A DNA stretch of 64,000 nucleotides, taken from contig DEMD01000015.1 in NCBI GenBank assembly GCA_002354735.1, positions 85,304 to 149,303 on the forward strand. The letters are read 5' to 3'. Made by a program: the position numbers and the translations under genes. A model generated the notes under the pieces. It was not told the origin of the DNA, ran no database searches, and saw only the letters and a list, made by a program, of their open reading frames with translations. This stretch comes from Gammaproteobacteria bacterium UBA2679 (GTDB lineage: Bacteria > Pseudomonadota > Gammaproteobacteria > Pseudomonadales > Oleiphilaceae). Below are positions 15,495-24,236 of this stretch, piece after piece. Within the stretch, counting starts at the first letter, position 1. Every line of letters starts with the position of its first letter.

Positions 15495-16642
15495 TCTTCA
15501 GCCTCCAGGCTCACGGCCTCTTTCGGCTGACGCTGAGTTCGCCGGCGTCTGGCTTGTAACAGGATCTCCACCTCCTCGGCTCGGTGCCGATAGGTATGTT
15601 CTGACAGCACCCTTTGGCGCGCGGCCTCACCAATCATTTTCGCGCGCTCGGGCGTGAGCTTGCGCAGATGGTCGACGACGTCACTACCATTATGGGCTAC
15701 GAGCACCTCCCGACCGGGCATGAGGAACTGCTCAACGCCCTCCCAGTGGTCCATGATGAGGCAGGCTCCGGCGCCTGCGGCTTCGAACACCCTGGTGGCT
15801 GGGGAGAAGCCGGTTCGCGCCATGCTCTCACGGTTGATGTTCAGAACCGCGAGGGGACTGCAGTTGAAGGCGTTGTGGTCGCGGGTGTAGACATGGCCCA
15901 TGTACTCCAGATTGTCGAACTGCGGCGCATATTCCTGCCAGCCGCTACCGCCAAGTATGAATCTGGAATCCGGCATGGCTTCGACCGCCTTGAAGAAAAA
16001 GTCGTGCACCCTGGCTTCCCTGTCTGGCAAGCGGTTGCCCAGAAAGCCAAGCGTTGCCACGAACCGCGGGTCAGGCTCGACCGGGTGGTGGATTTCAGGG
16101 TCTACGGCGTTATAGATCGGTTGGCAGCATCGGGCACCGAGGGCTGTGTAGGCCTCCACGACGGGGTAGCCGCCCCCATAGGTGAGGATAAAATCGAACT
16201 GCGGAATCAGAGCCCTGAAGGGGTCGTTATCATCGTTGTGAATACGCTCAAGCGTTGCCGGCGCATCGACATCCCAGAATATCGATAGCATTCCTTTGTG
16301 GGCGTGCTTTCGCTGATGCTGCACAACCGCTGCTTCAAGCCATTCGTCCAGCACGCCGACACCACTGGCTTTCACAATGATATCGACGTCATCTGCTGAA
16401 TCGAGCGCACGTCTGGCACTGTCTTCATCAGCCTGATAGACCACGACCCTGGCCCAGGACGGATCTTCCATATCCCGATGCGCCTGTCGATCGAAGGCAT
16501 CAGGTTCATAAAAAGTGATCTTGTGGCCGCGGTCCGCCATCGCCTTGATGATGCCGCGATAATAGGTGGCTGCGCCGTTCCAGTACGATGAAACGAGGCT
16601 GGAGCCGAAAAATGCGATATTCAGAGGCCTAGCTGTAGGCAT
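15491..16642 (-). CDS. CgeB-like glycosyltransferase (second of three)
   Basis: 383 residues from the ATG at 16642 (GGGAG upstream); a longer in-frame version would overlap the upstream gene by more than 200 bases. It is clearly paralogous to the next gene: FGSSLVSSYWNGAATYYRG, ITFYEPDAFDRQAHRDMEDP, FWDVDAPATLERI and FSPATRVFEAAGAGACLIMD occur at matching positions. Its start overlaps the end of the preceding gene by 14 bp, and its end overlaps the following start by ATGA. Cytoplasmic, with no membrane segment. The Arg-rich C-terminus (RRRRTQRQPKE) is unusual. Confidence 0.85.
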   Translation of the reverse strand: MPTARPLNIAFFGSSLVSSYWNGAATYYRGIIKAMADRGHKITFYEPDAFDRQAHRDMEDPSWARVVVYQADEDSARRALDSADDVDIIVKASGVGVLDEWLEAAVVQHQRKHAHKGMLSIFWDVDAPATLERIHNDDNDPFRALIPQFDFILTYGGGYPVVEAYTALGARCCQPIYNAVDPEIHHPVEPDPRFVATLGFLGNRLPDREARVHDFFFKAVEAMPDSRFILGGSGWQEYAPQFDNLEYMGHVYTRDHNAFNCSPLAVLNINRESMARTGFSPATRVFEAAGAGACLIMDHWEGVEQFLMPGREVLVAHNGSDVVDHLRKLTPERAKMIGEAARQRVLSEHTYRHRAEEVEILLQARRRRTQRQPKEAVSLEAEE

Positions 16643-17801
16643 GGCTGGTGCTCCCTGTATTGGTTGTTGTGGCGGATTCGTCCAACGAGGCGACGTCCAG
16701 ATCCTCGAGAATGTCGAGCAACTGCGCCACCCGATGGCCGCAGGTATGCCTCGTGCGAATGGTTTCCAAGGCCCGGGCACTGAGTTCATTGGCGAAGCCG
16801 GGATCATTGATGACCTGGCGCAAGTGCGTACGCATTTGCTCACCATCTTCAGCGACCAGATAATCACTACCTGGGGTGAACAAGCCTTCGCTGTCCTGCC
16901 AGGGTGCGCAAATGAGTGGCAGGCCGCAGGCCATCGCCTCGAACGGTCTTATCGTCGGTATGCCTGGTAATCTGCTGGCGTAATAGCGCCTGGGTACATG
17001 CACCGTTACCTTATGATTGGCGAAAACCTCCGGTGCCTTGAAGTTGGGCAACCAGCCACGGTAGTCGACACCATCCTCGGCAAGTCGGGTCAGGACCAGT
17101 TGTGGATAGCGGACGCCATGGATCTGACAGCTCAGCCCGAGATCACGCACCGGGCCAAAAAGAAAGGTTTCCAGCTCCGCTGTGCGTTCATCATCGCCCC
17201 AGTTGCCAACCCAGACCACGTCGCCTCTCGGTCTGTTCGGATCGTCCTTGCGGGGGTAGAACATGCGGATATCGGCAGCTTCATGCCAGGTCCATACATG
17301 GTTGTGCCAGCCATGACGGCGATAGACATCGCTGAGTACCTCACCGAAAGCCAGCACGCCGTCGTAAGCATCCAGTCGGAAACGGCGCAGCCAGCTCTCG
17401 TCGCTCACGGCGCGATGATGGGTGTCGTGGAACAGGAGACAGAAGTTATCTGTACGACTCGCTTGAGCGGCTTCCCGCAGTTCGCCCAGCCCATTGACGA
17501 GCCAGGGTTCGTTCCACTCGTGGACAATGACGACATCCGAAGCAGCGGCAATCTCTGCGAGCTCAAGCGTATCGCGGCTATAGCTGATGCTATCGAGTCC
17601 TGGGTAGTATTCCTGGAACTGTTTCAGCGCGCGAATACCATGATCCTGCAGCAGATTGATCTTGCTCCAGCTGTCTTGGGGCTCGTAGACGCGCACTTCG
17701 TGGCCGAGGGCCAGCAGCTCACTGACTATGCCGCGCAGGAAATGCGCATTGCCGTGGTTCCAGTCAGACACCAGCGAGTGGTAGAAAAGGCTGAATTTCA
17801 T
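16629..17801 (-). CDS. CgeB-like glycosyltransferase (first of three)
   Basis: 390 residues from the ATG at 17801, preceded by AAGGGAG. It is the most divergent of the three CgeB-like proteins: FYHSLVSDWNHGNAHFLRGI at the start, VRVYEPQDSWSKINLL, VVWVGNWGDDERTAELE and IPTIRPFEAMACGLPLIC with the donor-binding Glu. The C-terminus ends in a Thr/Ser-rich tail. It starts 11 bp after the GT4 gene. The function inferred is transfer of one sugar of a defined oligosaccharide. Confidence 0.85.
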   Translation of the reverse strand: MKFSLFYHSLVSDWNHGNAHFLRGIVSELLALGHEVRVYEPQDSWSKINLLQDHGIRALKQFQEYYPGLDSISYSRDTLELAEIAAASDVVIVHEWNEPWLVNGLGELREAAQASRTDNFCLLFHDTHHRAVSDESWLRRFRLDAYDGVLAFGEVLSDVYRRHGWHNHVWTWHEAADIRMFYPRKDDPNRPRGDVVWVGNWGDDERTAELETFLFGPVRDLGLSCQIHGVRYPQLVLTRLAEDGVDYRGWLPNFKAPEVFANHKVTVHVPRRYYASRLPGIPTIRPFEAMACGLPLICAPWQDSEGLFTPGSDYLVAEDGEQMRTHLRQVINDPGFANELSARALETIRTRHTCGHRVAQLLDILEDLDVASLDESATTTNTGSTSHAYS

Positions 17802-17812
17802 ATTTGGCTCCC

Positions 17813-18943
17813 TTAACTCGTGGCGCTGTGTCTGACTTTCTTCACCGGATGCTTCACTTGTTTTGGTCCCAGCAGCGACTGATAGCACTGCAGGTAGGAC
17901 TTCGCCATGGCTGCAGATGTGTAACGCTTCGCCCGCGTCCAGGCTGCCGTCGCAAGGTAATGCCGCCGCTTCGGTCGGGTGATCAGATTGATGAGCTTGT
18001 CCCGAAGTGCGGCAAGGTCAGACGGGTCAACGTAGACCGCTGCATCACCCCACACCTCACGTAAACTCTTGATGTCGCCCAAAACCAAGGGACAGCCAGC
18101 TCTTGCAGCTTCAAGCGCTGCGAGACCAAAGGGTTCGTAGGCCGCAGGGGCAACATATAAACTGGCCCGGGCGAGCCAGTGGTGCAGTTCGTCGGGTGCA
18201 AGTTGACCGAGAAATGTCACGCTTTCGGTGGAGCGTTCAGTACCATCTGGCGCCGTGGTCTCACCGGCGACATAGATAGGGCAGGGCAGCTCTGCGGCGA
18301 TGGCAGTGAGCGCATCGATGTTCTTCGCTTCATCCCACACCCGGCCTGCTGCAAAAATAAACGGCTCGCGCTCACCGTTCTCAGCCGTCTCAGCGAGTGC
18401 CGGTCGATCTGTGCCGTTGTAGATAACGCGGGTCCTCTCCGTGGGACCGTAATGGTAAAGCAGCGAATGCAGCATGGCCTGAGTGGGCGCGACCAACAGG
18501 CTGGCCTGACGCACACTCTCGGTGACCAGCGTCTTGTATTCAGCCCATTCAGGCATTGGTGCGGCTTCCTTCTTGACAGCCAGCCACCAGGAGAGCACAC
18601 AGGAGTGGCCTACTAGCAACACTGGGCAGGGCCACGGCAAGCCGCCATGTGCCAGATCGTTGAGATGCACCAGGTCAGGCTTGAGCTCGTGAGCAAGCTG
18701 CATGAGCCAGCGACCGGCTGCTTCGACATCGGCAGATGAGTCCGGCATCCAGCACAATCGATACTCGCTTTCATGCAGGTGGACGTTTGGCAGCTTCGCC
18801 AACTGCGTCCGTTGCCGCTCGGACAGCGCAGCGCCCATCGTGGCCAGCTCTATGGTCACCTTGTGCGCCTGTAGAGCCTCACAAAGGTCAACTGTGTAGG
18901 TCCAGACACCGCCGACGGTGTCACTTGTCATGAGGATGTTCAT
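17813..18943 (-). CDS. GT4 family glycosyltransferase
   Basis: 376 residues. The N-terminus MNILMTSDTVGGVWTYTVDL with a Gly-rich acceptor loop is typical of GT4 retaining enzymes. Other marks are VIYNGTDRPAL, FAAGRVWDEAKNIDAL (start of the nucleotide-binding half) and VAPAAYEPFGLAALEAARAG with the EPFGLxxLE motif. There are no membrane segments, apart from a peripheral hydrophobic patch. Its ATG overlaps the stop of the upstream Gfo/Idh gene (ATGA at 18940-18943). Confidence 0.9.
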   Translation of the reverse strand: MNILMTSDTVGGVWTYTVDLCEALQAHKVTIELATMGAALSERQRTQLAKLPNVHLHESEYRLCWMPDSSADVEAAGRWLMQLAHELKPDLVHLNDLAHGGLPWPCPVLLVGHSCVLSWWLAVKKEAAPMPEWAEYKTLVTESVRQASLLVAPTQAMLHSLLYHYGPTERTRVIYNGTDRPALAETAENGEREPFIFAAGRVWDEAKNIDALTAIAAELPCPIYVAGETTAPDGTERSTESVTFLGQLAPDELHHWLARASLYVAPAAYEPFGLAALEAARAGCPLVLGDIKSLREVWGDAAVYVDPSDLAALRDKLINLITRPKRRHYLATAAWTRAKRYTSAAMAKSYLQCYQSLLGPKQVKHPVKKVRHSATS

Positions 18944-19989
18944 CGGCCGTAGATCCTGTCGATAAGTGCTGCGACCTTGATGGCCTGAACGACGGCAGGG
19001 TCGAACGCGCTACTCTGCCGAAGTGACTTTGCCCAGGCTGTCAGTGCTCTACCGCCCCAGTCATCCGGATAGGAGCCGAGAACCGTTTGGGATGTACCAT
19101 CGAAACGGCTGACCTCAAAGTCGAAGAATGAGCCCTGCTGATTGACGACGGCAGCGCCGCCGCGCGTGCCATAGAGTCTTACTTCAATGACGGCATCCCG
19201 CCCGGCGTGGGCGTTCCATGAACAAGTGAGGCGTACCCGTGCCTCGCCGAGCCGACAGTCCGCTGTGGCGAAGTCTTCTACGACCCGACAGGGCTTGGTA
19301 ATTTGCTTGCCCTGCTGAAACAGATGACTGGCCACATCCTCGGCGTCTTCCGCGTTTAGCAGCCACATGGCCAGGTCGACCAGGTGAATGCCAAGATCCA
19401 TCACGCAGCCGCCGCCAGCTTTTTCAACGTCGTAGAACCAGTCCTTGTCCGGACCATAGGCGTTGTGAAAAACGAGATCAGCTGCGTAGATATCGCCGAG
19501 CTCTCCGCTGTCTATCATGGTTTTCAACTGCTGCATGCCAGACAGATGGCGGTAGGAAAAATCAATGCCCAGGAGCCGGTCGGCGTCATGTGCAGCCTTG
19601 AGCACACGCGCTGTTTCCTCAGCCGTACGAGCAAGCGGTTTCTGGCAAAATACGGCCTTGCCACTGGCGAGCGCCTGCTCGCATTGTCTGGCGTGCATGG
19701 CGCTGGGTGTGGCAATGACTACCCCGTCCAGATCCGCTGCCAGCAAGTCTTCAATAGAAGCACTGATTCTCATACCGGGCTTGAGCTGAGCAGCTTCTCG
19801 GGCGGCGCTTTCAGAAGGGTCGAAGACCTGACAGAATTCAGCACATTCAGCCTTGAGCAGGGCCTGCATGCGCAAGCGACCGATCCAGCCAGTGCCAATG
19901 AAACCCAGGCGTGGTAGGGGGAGCTGCTCGCTATCTGGGGTAGAGCGGGCTTGTTCTGCTCGTGAGCGTTCGGCAGTTGCAGTGTTCAT
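18940..19989 (-). CDS. Gfo/Idh/MocA family sugar dehydrogenase
   Basis: 349 residues from the ATG at 19989, which overlaps the upstream stop by ATGA; a TTG start 12 bp earlier is less likely. The N-terminal Rossmann domain has GFIGTGWIGRLRMQAL. Catalytic motifs are present: CQKPLART (Lys of the xKP motif) and GGCVMDLGIHLVDLAMWL (the DxGxHxxD motif with catalytic His). The enzyme oxidises or reduces a sugar or sugar nucleotide with NAD(P). The gene follows a zinc-type dehydrogenase gene; these two families are also known as a single fused protein in polysaccharide clusters, so they probably act together. Confidence 0.88.
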   Translation of the reverse strand: MNTATAERSRAEQARSTPDSEQLPLPRLGFIGTGWIGRLRMQALLKAECAEFCQVFDPSESAAREAAQLKPGMRISASIEDLLAADLDGVVIATPSAMHARQCEQALASGKAVFCQKPLARTAEETARVLKAAHDADRLLGIDFSYRHLSGMQQLKTMIDSGELGDIYAADLVFHNAYGPDKDWFYDVEKAGGGCVMDLGIHLVDLAMWLLNAEDAEDVASHLFQQGKQITKPCRVVEDFATADCRLGEARVRLTCSWNAHAGRDAVIEVRLYGTRGGAAVVNQQGSFFDFEVSRFDGTSQTVLGSYPDDWGGRALTAWAKSLRQSSAFDPAVVQAIKVAALIDRIYGR

Positions 19990-21035
19990 AGGCGCACCCA
20001 ACCCTTGACGAAGCCATCAGGTCGCTCGGTCATCTGTCTGAAAGCGAGATCGAGTTCGTCGAGCTCAAAGCTGTGGGTCAGCAGGTCCTGTGGTCGTATC
20101 CGCCCACTTACGGTCGCCTCTACACCAGCCTCGATCCCTTCTATATATCGCCGCGGATCACGCTCATGGGCATTGATGACATCGATGGCATTCCAGTTCC
20201 ACTTCTGCATGTTGACCTGGCGCAGGCCATCCTGATGGTAGCCAGCGATAACGAGCTTGCCGTATTCGGCCACCATTTCTGTTGCGGTGTCGAGCGCGAA
20301 CTGCAAACCGGTAACTTCGATGACACGTTCACAGCCTCTGCCGCCTGTAAGCTCGACAACCTTATGGGCGTTGCCCCACCAGTCCTCGGTATCAAAGGTC
20401 GCGCTGGCGCCACAGGTCTCGGCCAGTGCGCGGGCACTCTCCCGCCGGGAAAGGGCGTAGACCGTTGCACCAGCCTGCTTCGCCAGCTGCACCAGTAGCA
20501 GCCCGAGGAAGCCGGCGCCAATCACCGCAACGTTATGGCCGCTCTGAATGTCTGCTCGTCTGAATATATTCATGGCGCAGCCAATGGCTTCACCGGGGAA
20601 AGGCATGCCATCGAGTTCGGGGGGGAGTACCACGACATCGGTAGCCGGCACCGCAACAAAGCGGGCGTAGGCCGGTCCGCCAAGAAAAGCGACGCGCTGG
20701 CCTGGAATCAGGAGGCCTGACTTTCCACCTGATACCTTGCTGCCAACACTGACGATCTCGCCCCAGCCTTCGTGACCGGGTGCACCGGCGGCCATCGGAT
20801 ACTCGAACCATTCGCGGCCTTCCCAGACCGGTAGGCTGGAGGCACAGACGCCACAACCGCGAACCCGGATAAGCACTTGATCGGCGCTACATTCCGGCGG
20901 ACTGGTGGGCTTGATATCAAACCGGCCCGGTGCAGCGAGCACTGCTGCAACATTGGTCTCGTCTTTCGAACTACTTCTGGTTTTTGCGTCATGGTCTTGT
21001 CTGGGTCTCGTGGCAAGTTCAGCGAATGGCGGCAT
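19986..21035 (-). CDS. Medium-chain (zinc-type) alcohol dehydrogenase
   Basis: 349 residues. The MDR fold shows GCGVCASSLPVWEGREW (catalytic-zinc Cys), APGHEGWGEIVSVG (GHE motif) and VAVIGAGFLGLLLVQLAKQAG (nucleotide binding). The four-Cys structural-zinc lobe is missing. The N-terminus has about 30 extra residues compared with relatives. Its start overlaps the end of the fusion gene by 17 bp. Likely role: oxidation of a sugar hydroxyl in the same pathway as the Gfo/Idh protein. Confidence 0.85.
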   Translation of the reverse strand: MPPFAELATRPRQDHDAKTRSSSKDETNVAAVLAAPGRFDIKPTSPPECSADQVLIRVRGCGVCASSLPVWEGREWFEYPMAAGAPGHEGWGEIVSVGSKVSGGKSGLLIPGQRVAFLGGPAYARFVAVPATDVVVLPPELDGMPFPGEAIGCAMNIFRRADIQSGHNVAVIGAGFLGLLLVQLAKQAGATVYALSRRESARALAETCGASATFDTEDWWGNAHKVVELTGGRGCERVIEVTGLQFALDTATEMVAEYGKLVIAGYHQDGLRQVNMQKWNWNAIDVINAHERDPRRYIEGIEAGVEATVSGRIRPQDLLTHSFELDELDLAFRQMTERPDGFVKGWVRL

Positions 21036-23127
21036 TCTTCAGTGCTCCCTTTTTTCTTATTGGTTTGATAGGGGCGTCCTGCTTTTCGAATAGATTATTT
21101 ACGATCCAATGATGCAGATTGGCCAGCCCCTCCTCGATGGTGGTAGCGGGTTTCCAACCGGTCAGCTTCTGAAACAGGCTGGTGTCGCTGACGTAGTAGC
21201 GCTGATCGCCTAAACGCCAATCGGATAATGAATATCCGCATGGCCTGCCGGTCAGGGCTTCGATGCGTTCCAGTATTTCCAGGAGGCTGGTTGCGTTTGC
21301 TGCGCTGCCTCCAATGTTGAAGGCTCGTCCAGAAAGTTCGTCCATTTTCTCATGAGCCATGAGCATGGCGTTGACAAGATCGTCGACGTAGAGGATGTCA
21401 CGCACCTGATGGCCATCACCGTATAACGTGAGCGGACGATTCTTCATGGCCTGTATCAGGAAGTGCGCGACCCAGCCCTGATCTTCAGTGCCGAACTGAT
21501 GGGGGCCATAGATGCAGCTCATGCGGAACACCACAGCCTTCAATCCAAAAGTCCGAGCGTAGTCGAGCACGTACTGATCGGCGGCTCCTTTCGAGCATCC
21601 ATATGGGCTGTGGAAATCCAGCGGATAGCGCTCATCGACGCCTTCGGCATAGGCTTCCGAAACTGGCGCATACCGCTTGCCGACCTTCGCAAGTTTCACG
21701 TCCTCGAGATCCCCATACACCTTGTTTGTCGAAGTGAATAACAGGGGGGGTGGGGCGTCCATCTGCCGCATCGTCTCCAGTATGTTCAAGGTGCCGCGCA
21801 TATTGATGTCGAAGTCGCGTTGCGGTGAATCGATGCTCGTGGTGACTGCGACCTGGGCCGCGAAGTGATAGATTTTCGACGCTCGGTGAACGGCATCGCG
21901 AACCAGATGATCGTCCCGTATGTCAGCGATTTCGAGTTGAACCTTGCTGCCATAGGTCTGACAGAGCCACTCGAGGTTACGTTCGACCCCGGCGCGTCCG
22001 AGGTTATCGAATATCAGCACCGATTCACCCTGCTGGATAAGGCGTTCGGCGACGTTGGTGCCAATGAAACCAGCGCCACCGGTAATGAGCACAGGCTTCC
22101 TGTTTTGCTGAGGCGTAACGATACTCATGCGTTGATTCCGTAGCAGGGTTGCGGGTTCTCGGCTCAGGCCGGCGCCGCTATGGAACACGGTCTCCACCAG
22201 CTCATTGAGGCCGGCGAGACCGCTGTCTTCCCAGACCCGACATATGAGCTTGGCGCTGCCATCGGCCGTCTTCAGGCCGAAATGATAATGACGTTCATCC
22301 TCGTGGAAACCGTCCTGATGGCTTTCATGCGGATGCAGGTCGTAGGCGGAGTACCAGTAGATCCGGTCGACTGGTGCCTTCAGCACTTCAATCAGTTTCT
22401 TGACCTGAACGATTTCGTCATGCCGCCAGGTCGAATAGCCCACTTCCGTCAGCCAGATCTCAGGAGAAAGATTGTATTTGTCGAGCACCTCGCGAACCTT
22501 GTGAACCTTGTCAGTCCACGACTCGCCGCTGAATTCCCAGGTGCCGGGAAAGCCATGGATACCCACTGCATCGATCAGGTCCACCACTCCACGAGAGCAG
22601 ATCACGTCCAGCCAGTTGGGATCTGTCGGGCACATGCCAGCCAATACGGTCTTCTTACCGCGCTTTCTCGCCCAGTAAGCGGCCATGCTGATCATTTCGC
22701 TGAAGATGTGCCATTCCGGATCGAGGTGCCAATCCCAGTCGTTCAGGTTGTTCGGTTCATTCCACAGTTCTACCCATTCGAAATGTTCGCCATGATCAGT
22801 GATGATGACATCGACGAAATCGGCGAAGTCCTTCGGGTTCCTGGGCGGAGAGGATGACTTGTGTTCGATGCCGAGCGAGGGCGGGGTGTAGGTGAGACAT
22901 GGCAACACTTCCACCTCTTTGGCGACCCGCGGAAGCAGCCAGTCGATCCAGGCCTTGCCTTCAGGGGTGTGCCAGTCGGCCCAGGAGATGCCGACCCGCA
23001 ATCTAGACACGTTCACCGCCTTGAGTGTTTTCAGCACAGCCTCTACGCGCTCGTGTTCGCCCGGTCTCAACCATTCGAGAACACCGAGGCGTGCCTGCGC
23101 CGCCTGCCAGTACGCCTGATCCTTCAT
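21019..23127 (-). CDS. Fusion of a clan-A glycoside hydrolase domain and an NAD-dependent sugar epimerase
   Basis: 702 residues, two enzymes in one chain. Residues 1-330 are a TIM-barrel hydrolase with acid/base Glu124 in WVELWNEPN and nucleophile Glu228 in IWLTEVGYST, as in GH39/GH5-like beta-glycosidases. Residues 346-690 are an extended SDR epimerase with [22 protein letters not shown] and the YGCSK catalytic pair; the STNKVYG text recalls CDP-paratose/tyvelose epimerases. There is no signal peptide, so the hydrolase part is cytoplasmic, which is odd. An internal ATG (22128, Met334) sits exactly at the domain border with a weak GGA site, so a free epimerase could also be made. The start overlaps the previous stop by ATGA. 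Confidence 0.85.
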   Translation of the reverse strand: MKDQAYWQAAQARLGVLEWLRPGEHERVEAVLKTLKAVNVSRLRVGISWADWHTPEGKAWIDWLLPRVAKEVEVLPCLTYTPPSLGIEHKSSSPPRNPKDFADFVDVIITDHGEHFEWVELWNEPNNLNDWDWHLDPEWHIFSEMISMAAYWARKRGKKTVLAGMCPTDPNWLDVICSRGVVDLIDAVGIHGFPGTWEFSGESWTDKVHKVREVLDKYNLSPEIWLTEVGYSTWRHDEIVQVKKLIEVLKAPVDRIYWYSAYDLHPHESHQDGFHEDERHYHFGLKTADGSAKLICRVWEDSGLAGLNELVETVFHSGAGLSREPATLLRNQRMSIVTPQQNRKPVLITGGAGFIGTNVAERLIQQGESVLIFDNLGRAGVERNLEWLCQTYGSKVQLEIADIRDDHLVRDAVHRASKIYHFAAQVAVTTSIDSPQRDFDINMRGTLNILETMRQMDAPPPLLFTSTNKVYGDLEDVKLAKVGKRYAPVSEAYAEGVDERYPLDFHSPYGCSKGAADQYVLDYARTFGLKAVVFRMSCIYGPHQFGTEDQGWVAHFLIQAMKNRPLTLYGDGHQVRDILYVDDLVNAMLMAHEKMDELSGRAFNIGGSAANATSLLEILERIEALTGRPCGYSLSDWRLGDQRYYVSDTSLFQKLTGWKPATTIEEGLANLHHWIVNNLFEKQDAPIKPIRKKGALKNAAIR

Positions 23128-24236
23128 AGACTCAACCCCCTGCTGGACAGCTCGCTACGCATGCTGTCGACCTTGTCGTCCGCCTTCTGGTGACGCAGCC
23201 ACTCGGCGAGCTCACGCAGCCCTTCGTCGAGACTTACGCGCGGGTGGTAATTCAGCAGTGTTCGGGCTTTTTCGATATCGGCGAAGCAGTGTCGAATATC
23301 GCCCACGCGATACTCGCCGGTGATCTCCGGCTCGAGCGCTGTCTTGTTGAGAACCTGCGCCACCTTGGCAGCAATTTCCCTGATGCTGTAGTTCTGACCG
23401 CTTCCGATATTGAAGACTTCACCATTGGCCTTTTCACTATCCAAGGCCAGTACACAAGCCTGCACGATATCGTGCACGCTCACGAAGTCGCGTCGCTGCT
23501 CGCCGTCTTCAAAAATGACCGGCGCCTTGTTGTTCAGCAAGCGCGAGGAGAAAATAGCCAGAACCCCCGTGTACGGGTTGGAGAGCGCCTGCCGGGTACC
23601 GTAGATGTTGAAGAAGCGCAGCGCCGTGGTTGGAATACCATAGGCCTGTCCGATCATCAGACACAGTTTCTCCTGATCGTATTTGGACAGGGCGTATACC
23701 GATGATGGTGAAGGCTGTTTGGTTTCCGGCGTTGCCATAGGCTTGAGTGGCTTGCCGTCGCGCCTCAACTCCCAGTCATTGTCGCGGAGCTGGCCGGCGG
23801 CTCTTTCAGCGGGGCTATGGGTATTTCCGGACTCGTCCTGATAAAGACCCTCGCCATACAGACTCATGCTTGACGCAACCACCAGCTTCCTGACCGGCTG
23901 TTTTGCCAGCGCCTCAAGCAGCACGGCGGTGCCCCGGTTATTAACATCGGTATAGTAGTCAATCTGGTACATGCTCTGACCGACACCGACAACCGAGGCA
24001 AAATGGTAGACGGCACTCACATCCGTCAGGGCCTCTGCTACCTTTTCGGCATCCCGTATATCACCATGGATGCGCTCGACGCGCTCATCGAGGTAGGCCG
24101 GCCAGCCGTCGGTCCCATGGACCTGCTCGGCCAGACTGTCGAGTACCCGTACCTTGTAGCCCTCCTGGAGCAGACGGTCAGCAAGATGTGAGCCTACGAA
24201 GCCTGCGCCACCAGTGATGAGAATGCGTTCGCTCAT
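23124..24236 (-). CDS. NAD-dependent epimerase/dehydratase (UDP-sugar 4-epimerase-like)
   Basis: 370 residues of the extended SDR family. It shows [19 protein letters not shown] (NAD binding), [26 protein letters not shown] (YxxxK) and [20 protein letters not shown]. The insert around residues 145-170 and the long C-terminal tail match dTDP-rhamnose/UDP-sugar 4-epimerase-like proteins. Its ATG overlaps the stop of the upstream gene (ATGA at 24233-24236). A likely role is 4-epimerisation of the UDP-pentose or UDP-hexuronic acid made by the first gene. Confidence 0.87.
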   Translation of the reverse strand: MSERILITGGAGFVGSHLADRLLQEGYKVRVLDSLAEQVHGTDGWPAYLDERVERIHGDIRDAEKVAEALTDVSAVYHFASVVGVGQSMYQIDYYTDVNNRGTAVLLEALAKQPVRKLVVASSMSLYGEGLYQDESGNTHSPAERAAGQLRDNDWELRRDGKPLKPMATPETKQPSPSSVYALSKYDQEKLCLMIGQAYGIPTTALRFFNIYGTRQALSNPYTGVLAIFSSRLLNNKAPVIFEDGEQRRDFVSVHDIVQACVLALDSEKANGEVFNIGSGQNYSIREIAAKVAQVLNKTALEPEITGEYRVGDIRHCFADIEKARTLLNYHPRVSLDEGLRELAEWLRHQKADDKVDSMRSELSSRGLSL

